This document shows positions 25,914 to 34,864 of a stretch of 64,000 nucleotides of DNA, piece after piece. Position 1 is the first letter of the stretch. Each line of letters opens with the position of its first letter. Source of the DNA: JBCCMQ01 sp039026235 (GTDB taxonomy: Bacteria; Pseudomonadota; Alphaproteobacteria; Rhodobacterales; Rhodobacteraceae); contig JBCCMQ010000003.1 of NCBI GenBank assembly GCA_039026235.1, positions 1 through 64,000 of the forward strand. Direction: 5' to 3'. The notes below the pieces were generated by a model. The model searched no databases, was not told where the DNA came from, and worked only from the letters and a program-made list of their open reading frames with translations. Position numbers and translations under genes: made by a program.

Positions 25914-27479
25914 TTAGTTGACCGTCACCCAGCGCAAGATGAAGAAGTTGTCCGGGCGCTGGGTCAACGCGATGTTGTCGCGTGTTCCCCAAACCAGCGG
26001 CTGGACGTACATTGGCACATAAGCCACTTCGTCCTGCATGATCTGCGCCGCTTCATCCAGCATCGACTGACGCTTTGTGTCGTCAATCTCGGACTGGATC
26101 ATAGGTAGCAGTTCGTCGATGCGAGCATTCGAGTACGCCCCGAAGTTCCACGATCCGAGCTTCTTTTCTTCGTTTGGTGTCGATGCCAGAAAACGGATCG
26201 GGTGCTCTGCATCGAACGTACCGGGTGACCACCCAAGCAGGTACATGTCAAAGTTGTCCGCGCGCAGTTCCGGCCAGTAGTTCTGGACCGGCATGGCGTC
26301 CAGCTGGGCGGTTATGCCAACCTGAGCAAGCATGCCCGTGACCGCCTGGCAAACGGCCTCGTCGTTTAGATAGCGATTGTTGGGGCATTTCAGACCAAAG
26401 GAAAATCCGTCCGCATATCCGGCTTCGGTCAAAAGGGCTTTGGCACCTTCAACGTCGAAGGCATAAGGCGCGGTGTTGGCTTCGGAGTATCCGCGCATTG
26501 CCGGGCTGACCAACTGTGATGCGGGCTCTGCATTTCCGCGCATGATCGTTTGCAGGATTGCCGGTACATTGACCGCTTTCGCCACCGCTTCGCGGACCTT
26601 GGCGTCCTTAAACGGATTGGGATCGCCCGCGTTGTCGCCATATTTCAGGGCATCGGCCTCATGGGTAAACCCAAGCATTATAACGCGCGCCTCGATCCCC
26701 TGGATCACGGTGACACCGTCGCGCCCTTGCAGACGCTCAGCATCCTGGATGGGGACCGGATTGATCATGTCGACATCACCCGACAAAAGCGCCGCAACAG
26801 CGGTGGCGGGGTTCTGGATCGGCGTGAATTCGGCGCTGGTGATATTGTGCTCGGCATCGCCCCACCAACCATCGTAGGGCGCAAGTACCGTCTTCAGGCC
26901 GGGTTCGCGCGTTTCGAGCATGAACGCGGCGGTTCCGTTGGCATTCAGCGTGGCAAAGTTGCCTTCTTCCTTGTTCGGTCGCGCGGCGCCGTTTGCATCT
27001 GCCCAACCCGAATCCATGATCATCCAGTTCGCGATCGAATCCGGAAAGATTGGGTTCGGTGCATTGGTCAGAACGTCGACGGTGAAATCATCGACCTTCA
27101 CCACATCGCTTACCGGTGCGAACCAGCTGCGCGTGTCAGCCTCTTCGCTGCTCGCACGCTGGTACGAGAAAATAACGTCATCGGCGGTGAAGGCGCTGCC
27201 ATCGTGAAATGTGACACCTTCGCGGAGCGTAAAGCGCCATCCTTCGCCATCGCCGATCGGCTCCCACCCGGTGGCAAGCGCCGGTTCGACCGCCATGTCC
27301 TTGCCGCGCCGCACAAGCCCCTCGTAGACATTGTTCAGGAAGCCTAGCACCGGCGCGGAGTTCACGGCATGGGGATCCATGGTCTGCGGGTCGGTCGTGC
27401 CCGCCCAGCGAAATGTTTCGGAATAGGCGGCCGACCCCAGTACGATGGCAAGGGCAGTCGCTACAGTAGTTCGCAGCAT
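25914..27479 (-). CDS. ABC transporter substrate-binding protein, DppA/OppA family (copy 2)
   Basis: Periplasmic binding protein of 521 aa (SBP_bac_5). Sec signal peptide LRTTVATALAIVLGSAAYSE, cleavage near AYS. Family features: FRWAGTTDPQTMDPHAVN at the start of the mature protein, WRFTLREGVTFHDGSAFTADDVIFSY, and LLGWSPGTFDAEHPIRFL. It is a paralogue of the next binding protein upstream, with the same motif order. It lies upstream of the permeases, separated by one opposing gene, so it probably feeds the same importer. Ligand unknown; the family includes peptide, nickel and glutathione binders. Confidence 0.9.
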   Translation of the reverse strand: MLRTTVATALAIVLGSAAYSETFRWAGTTDPQTMDPHAVNSAPVLGFLNNVYEGLVRRGKDMAVEPALATGWEPIGDGEGWRFTLREGVTFHDGSAFTADDVIFSYQRASSEEADTRSWFAPVSDVVKVDDFTVDVLTNAPNPIFPDSIANWMIMDSGWADANGAARPNKEEGNFATLNANGTAAFMLETREPGLKTVLAPYDGWWGDAEHNITSAEFTPIQNPATAVAALLSGDVDMINPVPIQDAERLQGRDGVTVIQGIEARVIMLGFTHEADALKYGDNAGDPNPFKDAKVREAVAKAVNVPAILQTIMRGNAEPASQLVSPAMRGYSEANTAPYAFDVEGAKALLTEAGYADGFSFGLKCPNNRYLNDEAVCQAVTGMLAQVGITAQLDAMPVQNYWPELRADNFDMYLLGWSPGTFDAEHPIRFLASTPNEEKKLGSWNFGAYSNARIDELLPMIQSEIDDTKRQSMLDEAAQIMQDEVAYVPMYVQPLVWGTRDNIALTQRPDNFFILRWVTVN

Positions 27480-27764
27480 TGAAGTCTCCCAGTCAGTTCC
27501 GGACGCAGTGATGCCCGGTTATTTGGATGATTCCACACCTAACGTGCTAAACTGTCGCATCAAATACCTGTGATCGCACAGGTCGCGTGCCCGCATGCTT
27601 AATTTGGTGGCCCGGAAAGGGCGTTCGAGGCGCACGACGCAGCCGAAGGTGGCCCTGAAAAATGCCCAGAGCGTAGGCGAGTCGGCGCATGGGATTCTTG
27701 GTTAGGGTCCGTTCCTTTCGATACACAACCGCCCGTACCGAGGTTTGACATGGGACCACAAAGA
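27480..27764. other. Intergenic spacer between two binding-protein genes
   Basis: About 285 bp between the two paralogous binding-protein genes. Short reading frames here lack start signals and family features. The part nearest 27480 should contain the promoter and leader of the downstream binding protein. I see no repeat or RNA gene. Confidence 0.4.
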
Positions 27765-27790
27765 AAAGGCGGCACAGTCGTGCCGCCTTT
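27765..27790 (-). terminator. Intrinsic terminator after first binding-protein gene
   Basis: AAAGGCGGCAC (27765-27775) pairs perfectly with GTGCCGCCTTT (27780-27790) around AGTC. On the minus strand the stem is followed by TCTTTG. It lies 20 bp after the stop of the binding protein ending at 27810 and separates the two paralogues. Confidence 0.85.
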
Positions 27791-27809
27791 CGCGGTTCGC
27801 CCGCGGCGC

Positions 27810-29390
27810 CTACTTCAGCGTAAAATACTTGAACTTGGCCGCATCGTCCGGGGCGACGATGGTCTCAACCATGTCGGACATGCCCCAGTTCAGAACCTGA
27901 TGGTGGATCGGGATATAGAGCTGTTCGCTTTGAACCACTTGCCAGATTTCATTGATCATGCTGTTACGCGTGTCCAGATCGGTCTCGGATGCCAGCGCCT
28001 GAATTTTGGTATCCAGTTCCGGATTTGAGAACCGCGTTCCGTTCCAAGAACCATACTTTTCGCCACGCGTATGCACGAGGAAGTTGAAGATGTACTCGGA
28101 GTCGTAGGTTGGAACGCCCCAGCCCAGCATGTAGAAGTCCGTTTCCAGATTGCCGATCAGCGGGAAATGCTGCGCCTTCGGCTTGGCGTCTAGGTTCACC
28201 GTCACGCCGATCTGCGCCAGCATGCCTACTGCCGCCTGACAGATCGCTTCGTCGTTGATGTAGCGATCGTTCGGGCAATCCAGCTGGATCGAGAAACCTT
28301 CCGCATAGCCCGCATCGGCCATCATTGCCTTGGCTGCATCGAGATCGGTCTTTGAGCTCGAATCCATGGCATCGTTCCAGCCGTTCACGAACGGCGGCGA
28401 GATCATACCGGCGGGTGCGGACTGGCCGCGCATCACCACCTGCTTGATTGCGTCCCTGTTGATGGCCAGTGACATCGCCTGGCGCACACGCACGTCCGCC
28501 AGCGGGTTCTTGCCGTCGACGTTGTCGTTCTCCAGATCGGCATCGCCCATGTTCATCCCGAAAAAGATGACGCGGTTCTGCGGTGCGGTAATCACTTTCA
28601 AAGCCTCGGTCGCAGCCACCCGTTCAAGGTCTTGCACGGGCACGTCCTGGATGAAGTCGACTTCGCCAGACAGCAGTGCCGCAACCCGGGTCGCGGCGTT
28701 CTGGATCGGGGTATAGACGATTTCGGTCACTTCCATTGGGAAGTCGCCTTTGCCCCAGTAGCTTTCGTTGACCGTTAGGACTGTTTTGACGTCCGGTTCG
28801 CGGCTGACAAGGACGTACGGACCGGTGCCATTGGCGTTTTTGGCAGCGAATGTGTCCTCGCCGCCTTCGTAGTCCTGAACCTTGGTGGCGTTGTTCGCCT
28901 CGGCCCAGTCCTTGTCCATTATGAACATGTTGGTCAGGTTGTTGGGCATGATCGGGTTCGGACCGTTGGTTACGATCTCGATCGTGTATTTGTCTGGCGC
29001 GCGCACATCCGTCACCGAGGCCAGCAGTTCCTTATAGTCTGAATCCGGTGTCATTGCCCGGTTCAGGCTGAAAAGAACGTCCTCGCTGTCGAACTCCGCG
29101 CCGTCATGGAATGTCACACCTTCGCGCAGCTTGAAGGTCCAAACGTTGGGATCGGCTTCTGACGGACCCCATTCGGTGGCCAGCGCGGGGACCATGGCGC
29201 CGGTCATGTCCCGCATGACCAACGGCTCCATGATCTGGTGCGCCAGCGCCGATGTGGGACCTTCGTTCTGGGCGTGTGGATCGAGGGTGAGTGAATCGCC
29301 CGCGCGCGCCCAGCGCAGCGTCTCGGCATTTGCCGTGCTCGCGATGGTCAATAGAGCCGTCGCAGCCAGAAGGCTGTGCTTCAGTTTCAT
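27810..29390 (-). CDS. ABC transporter substrate-binding protein, DppA/OppA family (copy 1)
   Basis: Periplasmic SBP_bac_5 protein of 526 aa. Signal peptide MKLKHSLLAATALLTIASTANAE, cleaved after ANA. Mature part begins LRWARAGDSLTLDPHAQNEG, followed by VWTFKLREGVTFHDGAEF and LDCPNDRYINDEAICQAAVG; the second binding protein shares this CPNxRYxNDEAxCQA pattern, showing recent common origin. A strong terminator ends it, so it can be expressed separately from its paralogue. Its position suggests a second or alternative ligand receptor for the same importer. Confidence 0.9.
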   Translation of the reverse strand: MKLKHSLLAATALLTIASTANAETLRWARAGDSLTLDPHAQNEGPTSALAHQIMEPLVMRDMTGAMVPALATEWGPSEADPNVWTFKLREGVTFHDGAEFDSEDVLFSLNRAMTPDSDYKELLASVTDVRAPDKYTIEIVTNGPNPIMPNNLTNMFIMDKDWAEANNATKVQDYEGGEDTFAAKNANGTGPYVLVSREPDVKTVLTVNESYWGKGDFPMEVTEIVYTPIQNAATRVAALLSGEVDFIQDVPVQDLERVAATEALKVITAPQNRVIFFGMNMGDADLENDNVDGKNPLADVRVRQAMSLAINRDAIKQVVMRGQSAPAGMISPPFVNGWNDAMDSSSKTDLDAAKAMMADAGYAEGFSIQLDCPNDRYINDEAICQAAVGMLAQIGVTVNLDAKPKAQHFPLIGNLETDFYMLGWGVPTYDSEYIFNFLVHTRGEKYGSWNGTRFSNPELDTKIQALASETDLDTRNSMINEIWQVVQSEQLYIPIHHQVLNWGMSDMVETIVAPDDAAKFKYFTLK

Positions 29391-29541
29391 TGGGATGCTC
29401 CCTGTTCGTTATTCTTGACGGAGCGAGTATGCCCGGCCCGACCCGGAAGGCAAGGGCCGCTCGACCGTGGCGTTGGCCTTACCGAAGGGCGCTACCCTTC
29501 CCCAAAAGGACACCGTAACCCGGTTCCGTCAGACGACCAGG

Positions 29542-30630
29542 TCAGGGAATAACGACGATGTTTCCGACGTGGTTTTTTTCGATGAATGCCGTTTGTGCGG
29601 CATGCAGTTCCCTCAGCGGATATGTTGCCGCAAGCATCGGTTTCACTTCGCCTCGGGCAATATAGGCGACGAGGTCGGCGAAGGTGCCCGGGGGTACAAC
29701 GGTTGCGCCCGTAAATGTCAGATCGTTCAGGTAAAATGTGCGCAGATCCATTTCGACAAGTGGACCGGCGATTGCACCCGCACAAGTGTATCGTCCACCC
29801 CTGACGAGAACACTGATCAGATCCGTAAACAGAGCGCCGCCGACAATATCGGCCACGACGGACACTTTTGCCGTGCCGGTCTGTTCCTGCAGGTCCTGCG
29901 CCAGCGTCGCTGTACGGCTGTCGATAACATGGGCGGCGCCAGCCTGACGCACGGCGTCGGCCTTGGCCGTCGCTGCCATCGCGATGGGCTCTGCACCGCG
30001 CCGCGCCGCCAGCTGTATCAGGGCCGAGCCAACGCCCCCGGATGCACCGGTGATCAAAACTCTATCGCCGGCTTTCACGGCGGCCCGGTTCAGCATGTTT
30101 TCCGCCGTCACCCACGAGGTGGCAAAGGTCGCAAGCTCAGCGTCATCGAGATCACACTCGATCGGGTGCACGTTGGCGGTCTGCGACACTGTGTATTCGG
30201 CGAAACCGCCATCCATCTCGCTGCCGAAATACCGTGCCTGCGTGGGATCTTCGGGGGCCACGGGGTTATAGTGCCAGGGGTCGACAAGAACCCGTTTCCC
30301 GACCAGCGATGGGTCGACGTCTTGCCCCACGGCGTCGACACGGCCACAAACGTCTGCGCCCTGTATCCTTGGAAATGTCAGCGGCGCGCCGCCCCATGCG
30401 GCGTCATTGCTTGCGGCATCGGTCAGGGCGCCGCCGGTTGTCGCGCCGGTCACGCCCTTCGAATACCAGCCGGTGCGGGTGTTCACGTCGGTGTTGTTCA
30501 GCCCGCATGCCAGCACGCGCATCCGGATCTGGCCGAGGCCGGGTACCGGCATTGGCATATCTTCGGTCCAGACCAGGCGGTCCATTTCACCATGTCCGGT
30601 CAGGACCATTGCGCGCATCATGTCAGGCAT
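29542..30630 (-). CDS. MDR-family alcohol dehydrogenase/quinone oxidoreductase
   Basis: 362 aa, medium-chain dehydrogenase/reductase fold. N-terminal GroES-like domain (MRVLACGLNNTDVNTRTGWY) lacks the catalytic zinc Cys and the four structural-zinc Cys typical of classical alcohol dehydrogenases, which points to the quinone oxidoreductase branch. The NAD(P) site is VLITGASGGVGSALIQLAARRGA (AxxGxxG form), and FPRIQGADVCGRVDAVGQ is the family's first beta-hairpin. Substrate unknown. It lies about 100 bp downstream of the DUF4198 gene on the same strand. Confidence 0.83.
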   Translation of the reverse strand: MPDMMRAMVLTGHGEMDRLVWTEDMPMPVPGLGQIRMRVLACGLNNTDVNTRTGWYSKGVTGATTGGALTDAASNDAAWGGAPLTFPRIQGADVCGRVDAVGQDVDPSLVGKRVLVDPWHYNPVAPEDPTQARYFGSEMDGGFAEYTVSQTANVHPIECDLDDAELATFATSWVTAENMLNRAAVKAGDRVLITGASGGVGSALIQLAARRGAEPIAMAATAKADAVRQAGAAHVIDSRTATLAQDLQEQTGTAKVSVVADIVGGALFTDLISVLVRGGRYTCAGAIAGPLVEMDLRTFYLNDLTFTGATVVPPGTFADLVAYIARGEVKPMLAATYPLRELHAAQTAFIEKNHVGNIVVIP

Positions 30631-30727
30631 CCGCTGTCTCCAAGCTTGTCCTTGGTCAGTCTTAGCGGAGAGCGCCTAATGGGATGTCTTGAACGCGACG
30701 CCCGGTGCGTCGGTGCGACGATCTTCA

Positions 30728-31555
30728 TCAGTTCGGGACATGAAACGTCAGATTGGCCCAAAGGCTTTCCCAGACGTCTTCCTTCTCTGTCACGTCGCCC
30801 TCAAGTTCCCGCATGACCACCGCATCGAGCATGTAGTCATGGCCGGGCTGGACCGGTACGGTGGCTTCGCCTTGATCGTCGGTGCGGAGCAGGCGCACAG
30901 TTACATCGCCCGACGGCGCACGTTCGAAAACCTCAAGCTGCACCTGACCGCGCGGTGCGCCCTGATACAAAACTTGTACCTTTACGCCTTCGCCCGCGGG
31001 CGTGTCGTAAGGATTGGTCAGAGCCACGATTTCCGTCAGAAGACCAATCTGGCGATCCGCACCTTTGCCTTCGCCGACGGCCACAAGCGATTTGGCATAG
31101 CGGCTGTACCTTTCGCGAAAGCCGGTTTCGGGCAGGGCACGCGCGCGATGCGCCTCGATCCCGGGAACCAGATCCTTATGGGCCACGAAGTCCACAAACT
31201 TTTGCCATTCGGCGTAGGTCAGGGTGTTGTCAGTTGTTTCATGGACAAGGATTGCAAGGCCGTCCTGTTCGGCCAGCACGCGTACGGCGGGTCGGTCACC
31301 GATGGTTCCCGGCACGGGGGCTGTCTTGTCGCCTGTTACCATCTCAAAGCGCCGGAACCGGTTCGGATTATAGCTGTAGGCGGACCCGACAAAGTTCTGG
31401 CCCACTTTCAAGTCCGCCGCTATGTCCTCGCCTGCCGCGACCTGAAAGGCCAGCGGTTCGATCCAGAATTCATGGGCCTGAGCCACGGTGGTGGCCAGGA
31501 AAAGGGCAAGACCTCCAAATGCGCAGTACCGGAGAAGGAAGATGATCCGTTGCAT
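30728..31555 (-). CDS. DUF4198 exported protein
   Basis: About 275 aa. N-terminal signal peptide (YCAFGGLALFLATTVAQA) followed directly by HEFWIEPLAFQV, the conserved HEFWxxP start of mature DUF4198 proteins, which in the family (related to CbiK-type nickel/cobalt periplasmic proteins) supplies the N-terminal His. The rest has a beta-rich Ig-like pattern ending in DYMLDAVVMRELE. The ATG at 31555 lies inside the start of the divergent HupE gene. Adjacent to a HupE/UreJ-family membrane protein, so nickel/cobalt handling is likely but inferred. Confidence 0.75.
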   Translation of the reverse strand: MQRIIFLLRYCAFGGLALFLATTVAQAHEFWIEPLAFQVAAGEDIAADLKVGQNFVGSAYSYNPNRFRRFEMVTGDKTAPVPGTIGDRPAVRVLAEQDGLAILVHETTDNTLTYAEWQKFVDFVAHKDLVPGIEAHRARALPETGFRERYSRYAKSLVAVGEGKGADRQIGLLTEIVALTNPYDTPAGEGVKVQVLYQGAPRGQVQLEVFERAPSGDVTVRLLRTDDQGEATVPVQPGHDYMLDAVVMRELEGDVTEKEDVWESLWANLTFHVPN

Positions 31556-32687
31556 GCGGCAACACTTGGCCGCGCTTCTTTTGCTGTCAACCGCTTCCAT
31601 CGGGCTTCTTTGGGCCACGGCGCTTCACGCCCATGAAGTGCGCCCGGCGATTGCCGATGCGACGATCACGGAAGACGCAATTAACTTGCAGATCGAGCTT
31701 GCCCTGGAAGGCTTGATCGCCGGTCTCGACCTATCTGCAGTTCAGAACACGAACGAATCCGAATTGTCAGGGATGTATGACCGGATGCGGGCGTTGGAGC
31801 CGGCCGCGCTCGAACAGGCCTTTCGTGGTGCCTGGCCCGGGCTTGGCCCGGGTTTTCGTGTTGAGGCTGGCGGACAGACGGTGACGCTTCGCATTGCCGA
31901 GATCCGTGTGCCCGAAGTCGGTGACCCGGAATTGCCCCGTGACAGTGTTCTGATACTGACGGCCGATCTGCCCCCGGACGGAAGCCCTGTGGCAATCGGT
32001 TGGCGTGCTGCCTTCGGTCCGTTGATCCTGAGGCACGCGAACGGCGGCGAGGATGCCTTTGCCGGTTTCCTGGGGCCGGGCGCCATCAGCCCGCCACTTC
32101 CCAGATCCGGTGGCGACGCCGAAGGCGCCGTTCAGTCCTTTCTGCGCTATCTGGTGGTTGGCGTCGAACACATCGTTCCGAAAGGTCTCGACCATATCCT
32201 GTTCGTCCTGGGCCTGTATTTCTACTCAACCCGTTTGGCACCCTTGCTTTGGCAGGTGACGGCCTTCACGGCTGCGCATACCGTGACGCTTGCCGTGGCG
32301 ACCCTGGGGCTGATCAATGTCCCGGCCGAGATCGTGGAACCGCTGATCGCTGCTTCGATCGTCTATGTTGCCATCGAAAACCTGCTTCCAGCGCACAGCA
32401 CCATCTGGCGGACCGGCGTCGTTTTTGCCTTCGGTCTTTTGCACGGAATTGGTTTTGCCAGCGTGCTTGGCGATGTGGGCCTTGCGCAGGGACAGTTTGT
32501 GGTTTCGCTGATCGGCTTCAACATTGGGATTGAAATCGGTCAGTTGCTGGTAATCGGCGCGGCCTGGATTGGTGTCGGATACTGGTTCTCGCGGAAGCCA
32601 TACTATCCGTGGATTTCACGGGTGGCTTCGGTGCTGATCGGGTGCGTGGGCGCATGGTGGGTCCTGGAACGGACAGTCCTGGCCTAG
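31542..32687 (+). CDS. HupE/UreJ-family membrane protein
   Basis: About 381 aa. Signal peptide ending ATALHAHEVRPA, then a soluble periplasmic N-terminal part, and a C-terminal membrane domain of six to seven helices starting FLRYLVVGVEHIVPKGLDHILFVLGLYF. HxxxGxDHxxF(V/L) in this stretch and FAFGLLHGIGFASVLGDVGL are the hallmark motifs of HupE/UreJ nickel permeases. AAGGAAG sits at the ATG 31542, with GGAG 7 bp away. It overlaps head-to-head with the DUF4198 gene. Metal specificity is unknown; no hydrogenase or urease gene is visible. Confidence 0.85.
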   Translation: MIRCMRQHLAALLLLSTASIGLLWATALHAHEVRPAIADATITEDAINLQIELALEGLIAGLDLSAVQNTNESELSGMYDRMRALEPAALEQAFRGAWPGLGPGFRVEAGGQTVTLRIAEIRVPEVGDPELPRDSVLILTADLPPDGSPVAIGWRAAFGPLILRHANGGEDAFAGFLGPGAISPPLPRSGGDAEGAVQSFLRYLVVGVEHIVPKGLDHILFVLGLYFYSTRLAPLLWQVTAFTAAHTVTLAVATLGLINVPAEIVEPLIAASIVYVAIENLLPAHSTIWRTGVVFAFGLLHGIGFASVLGDVGLAQGQFVVSLIGFNIGIEIGQLLVIGAAWIGVGYWFSRKPYYPWISRVASVLIGCVGAWWVLERTVLA

Positions 32688-32703
32688 GCCATGTTGTGCC
32701 GCG

Positions 32704-32729
32704 GGCGGGACCAGCCCCCTGGTCCCGCC
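32704..32729. terminator. 11-bp perfect hairpin between convergent genes
   Basis: GGCGGGACCAG (32704-32714) is the exact reverse complement of CTGGTCCCGCC (32719-32729), with loop CCCC. It lies between the convergent HupE and Hint genes. It lacks a T-run on either side, so it is terminator-like or an RNA stabiliser rather than a textbook terminator. Confidence 0.6.
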
Positions 32730-32745
32730 ACCGGCATCGGGTCAG

Positions 32746-33291
32746 TCATTCCCCAAGACTGGCCCAAATCCCCTCGGACCTAACGAGCGCTGCCTGTCCG
32801 AGGTGAAATACGTAGTAAGCCAGACCGCCTGCGGGACTGACCATTGTTTGAGGCCGGGTCGCAACATCGCGCGCCTCGACCAACCGATGCCGGGCTCCGT
32901 CCGCGCCGCTGAGAACCAACTGACGCGGCGAAAACCACGCGTCCTGCCCGGGCTGGTTGTTGCCAAGGCTCCCGCGTGCGATCATGACCGGACGGGCATC
33001 CGGATGAAAACTCAGAAAATCAGCATCCAGCTTGTATTCGTCGATCCGTAGCACCGGAAGGAACGTTCCGTTTCGCGTCCGCAGGCGGTCGCGCACCCGG
33101 ATCAGATGCGCCGGCACTTCGCCGAACGAAGTCGACACATGTGTTACGCCCAGTATTCCAGGCAAATTCCAGGCAGGCTTACGTGAAACCACCCGCGTCT
33201 TGCGGTTGTTCGGTGTCTCTTGAGCAGGGGTCTCGGCAACTGCCTGAGTTACCCTTGCTAGGAGACTTGCGTCACTATCGATGTCTCGCAT
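32746..33291 (-). CDS. Hint-domain (hedgehog/intein-fold) protein
   Basis: 181 aa. The segment TSFGEVPAHLIRVRDRLRTRNG, then FLPVLRIDEYKLDADFL and FSPRQLVLS, matches the Hint_2 domain common in Rhodobacterales extracellular proteins. Here the domain forms nearly the whole protein. No cysteine or serine is seen at the expected nucleophile position just before TSFG, and the terminal His-Asn of inteins is not evident, so self-cleavage activity is doubtful. No signal peptide is visible. Start ATG 33291 has GGAAG adjacent. Role unknown. Confidence 0.7.
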   Translation of the reverse strand: MRDIDSDASLLARVTQAVAETPAQETPNNRKTRVVSRKPAWNLPGILGVTHVSTSFGEVPAHLIRVRDRLRTRNGTFLPVLRIDEYKLDADFLSFHPDARPVMIARGSLGNNQPGQDAWFSPRQLVLSGADGARHRLVEARDVATRPQTMVSPAGGLAYYVFHLGQAALVRSEGIWASLGE

Positions 33292-33961
33292 CTTCCACGT
33301 CCGTCACTTACTTGCACACAACTGCGGTCAGATCTCCGTGGATCGCCCCCACGATGAACAGCCATGCCGTCGATAGACGGTGCTGGTGCCTTCCTACTTG
33401 TCACCCGGCTTCCGAATTGGACCCTCGGGAAGCCGTCGCACACTGGGAGTCACCCAAAAATGTGGCGAAAATGTGGCTGCCGTGCCATGGCAGCAGGGCT
33501 TCGGCCGGTCGCCGCTGGTTGCCCCTGTCAACTAATTGGTTGCTTGGCTGAAGACATTGTGAACTGACTGTCACAAAACCTAAGTAATTCCGCAGTCCGA
33601 ACGATTGCACGTTTCCAAATCAGAAACTCGTCTTAACCATTTAGGCGCCAATTGGGCTAAACAGCTTTGCTGTTTCCTATACGATGACACAGAGTTTCAA
33701 TGATAATTAGCAGTAATCCAAGGATTGGTGGCTCAAAACGCGCGATCTGCCATGAAGTCCTTGGTTAACGATGCATGCGCCGAAAGTTGATTTTTAGTTC
33801 AGCGATCGGGCAGCCGTCGCTAAGACTTCATCACGCAATGCAGAAAGCTCTCGGCTGAAGAACGCGTTGTGCAAAAAGACCCGGCCCTGAAAACGGCCAC
33901 CTAGATATCAGTCGGTGCTGCCAGAAGAATCGCGCGGGCCGATTTCTTTCACATTTTCGCC
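33292..33961. other. Gene-free region between Hint gene and tupA
   Basis: About 670 bp. Only short, overlapping reading frames without ribosome-binding sites or recognisable protein features. I see no tRNA, repeat or strong terminator; a weak GGCC-CTGAAAAC-GGCC hairpin is near 33885. It may hold the promoter of the Hint gene and the end of the tup transcript, or a decayed gene. Confidence 0.35.
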
Positions 33962-34864
33962 CTACTGCCGACAGCTGTCGGTTTCGGTCGCCAGCGCATG
34001 AATTGTGCACCTGTCCTGCAGTTTGGCATTGGGAAAAAACAGCTGCCGCCCGTCGATCTTCTGGCGTGCGATGGCCCGCTGGCCGGCCTCCGACAGAAGC
34101 CAGTTTACGAACCGGAGGCTTGCGGCGTGATTTATGTTGGGGCAGGCCGTAGGGCTGACGGGTACAACGCCATACTGATTGAACAAAGCCGGGTCGCCTT
34201 CAACAACTATGTCGTAGTCGCCGCTGTTTTCAAAGGTGAGCCAGGTGGCCCGATCGGTCAGCACATAGGCCCCCATTCCGATCGCAGCATTCAGAGCGGC
34301 GCCCATGCCAGATCCGGTTTCACGGTACCAAGTGCCCGACGACGTCGTCGGATCGACACCCTTGGTAGCCCACAGCTCCATCTCTTTTTTGTGGGTGCCG
34401 GACCCGTCGCCGCGCGACACAAAAAGCGCGGTCCGGTCTGCAATCTGCGCCAGCGCAGAGCCGGCGGTTTGAAAACCTGCGACGGCGGCGGGATCATCGG
34501 CCGGCCCGACAAGAACAAAGTCGTTGTACATGACATCGGCGCGCATAAGGCCCTGACCGCTGGCCACAAAGGCTTCCTCGTCGGCTTTGGCATGCACAAG
34601 CAAGACATCACCGTCGCAATTGGATGCGTTCTTGATCGCTTGTCCGCTGCCAACGGCCACGACATGGACGATAATTCCGGTGTCTGCATGGAACTCGGGA
34701 AGAATGTGGTTGTAGAAGCCAGCGTTCGCAGTGGAAGTGGTCGACTGGACGAGGATACTGCGATCTTCGGCATTGCTCGGCAAGCACGCGGCACAATTGG
34801 CGAGACATACGGCAACTATGCGTAACGACCAAGCTCGGAAGGGCCAGATTTCCGTCGTTAACAC
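33962..34864 (-). CDS. tupA: Tungstate ABC transporter, substrate-binding protein
   Basis: About 300 aa, Sec-exported. The mature N-terminus has the TupA signature: STTSTANAGFYNHILPEF, then VVAVGSGQAIKNASNCDGDV, then MYNDFVLVGPADDPA. The Thr-Thr-Ser-Thr and Ser-Gly-Gln residues match the oxyanion site of TupA. Start is GTG 34864, overlapping the end of tupC by 7 nt. The last gene of the tup operon. TupA binds tungstate with higher affinity than molybdate; a molybdate-specific role cannot be ruled out by sequence alone. Confidence 0.92.
   Translation of the reverse strand: MLTTEIWPFRAWSLRIVAVCLANCAACLPSNAEDRSILVQSTTSTANAGFYNHILPEFHADTGIIVHVVAVGSGQAIKNASNCDGDVLLVHAKADEEAFVASGQGLMRADVMYNDFVLVGPADDPAAVAGFQTAGSALAQIADRTALFVSRGDGSGTHKKEMELWATKGVDPTTSSGTWYRETGSGMGAALNAAIGMGAYVLTDRATWLTFENSGDYDIVVEGDPALFNQYGVVPVSPTACPNINHAASLRFVNWLLSEAGQRAIARQKIDGRQLFFPNAKLQDRCTIHALATETDSCRQ

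Noticed and set aside
29467..30816. 449-codon frame antisense to the MDR dehydrogenase
   Set aside because: Shadow of a confident gene. Cys/His/Gly-rich without known motifs.
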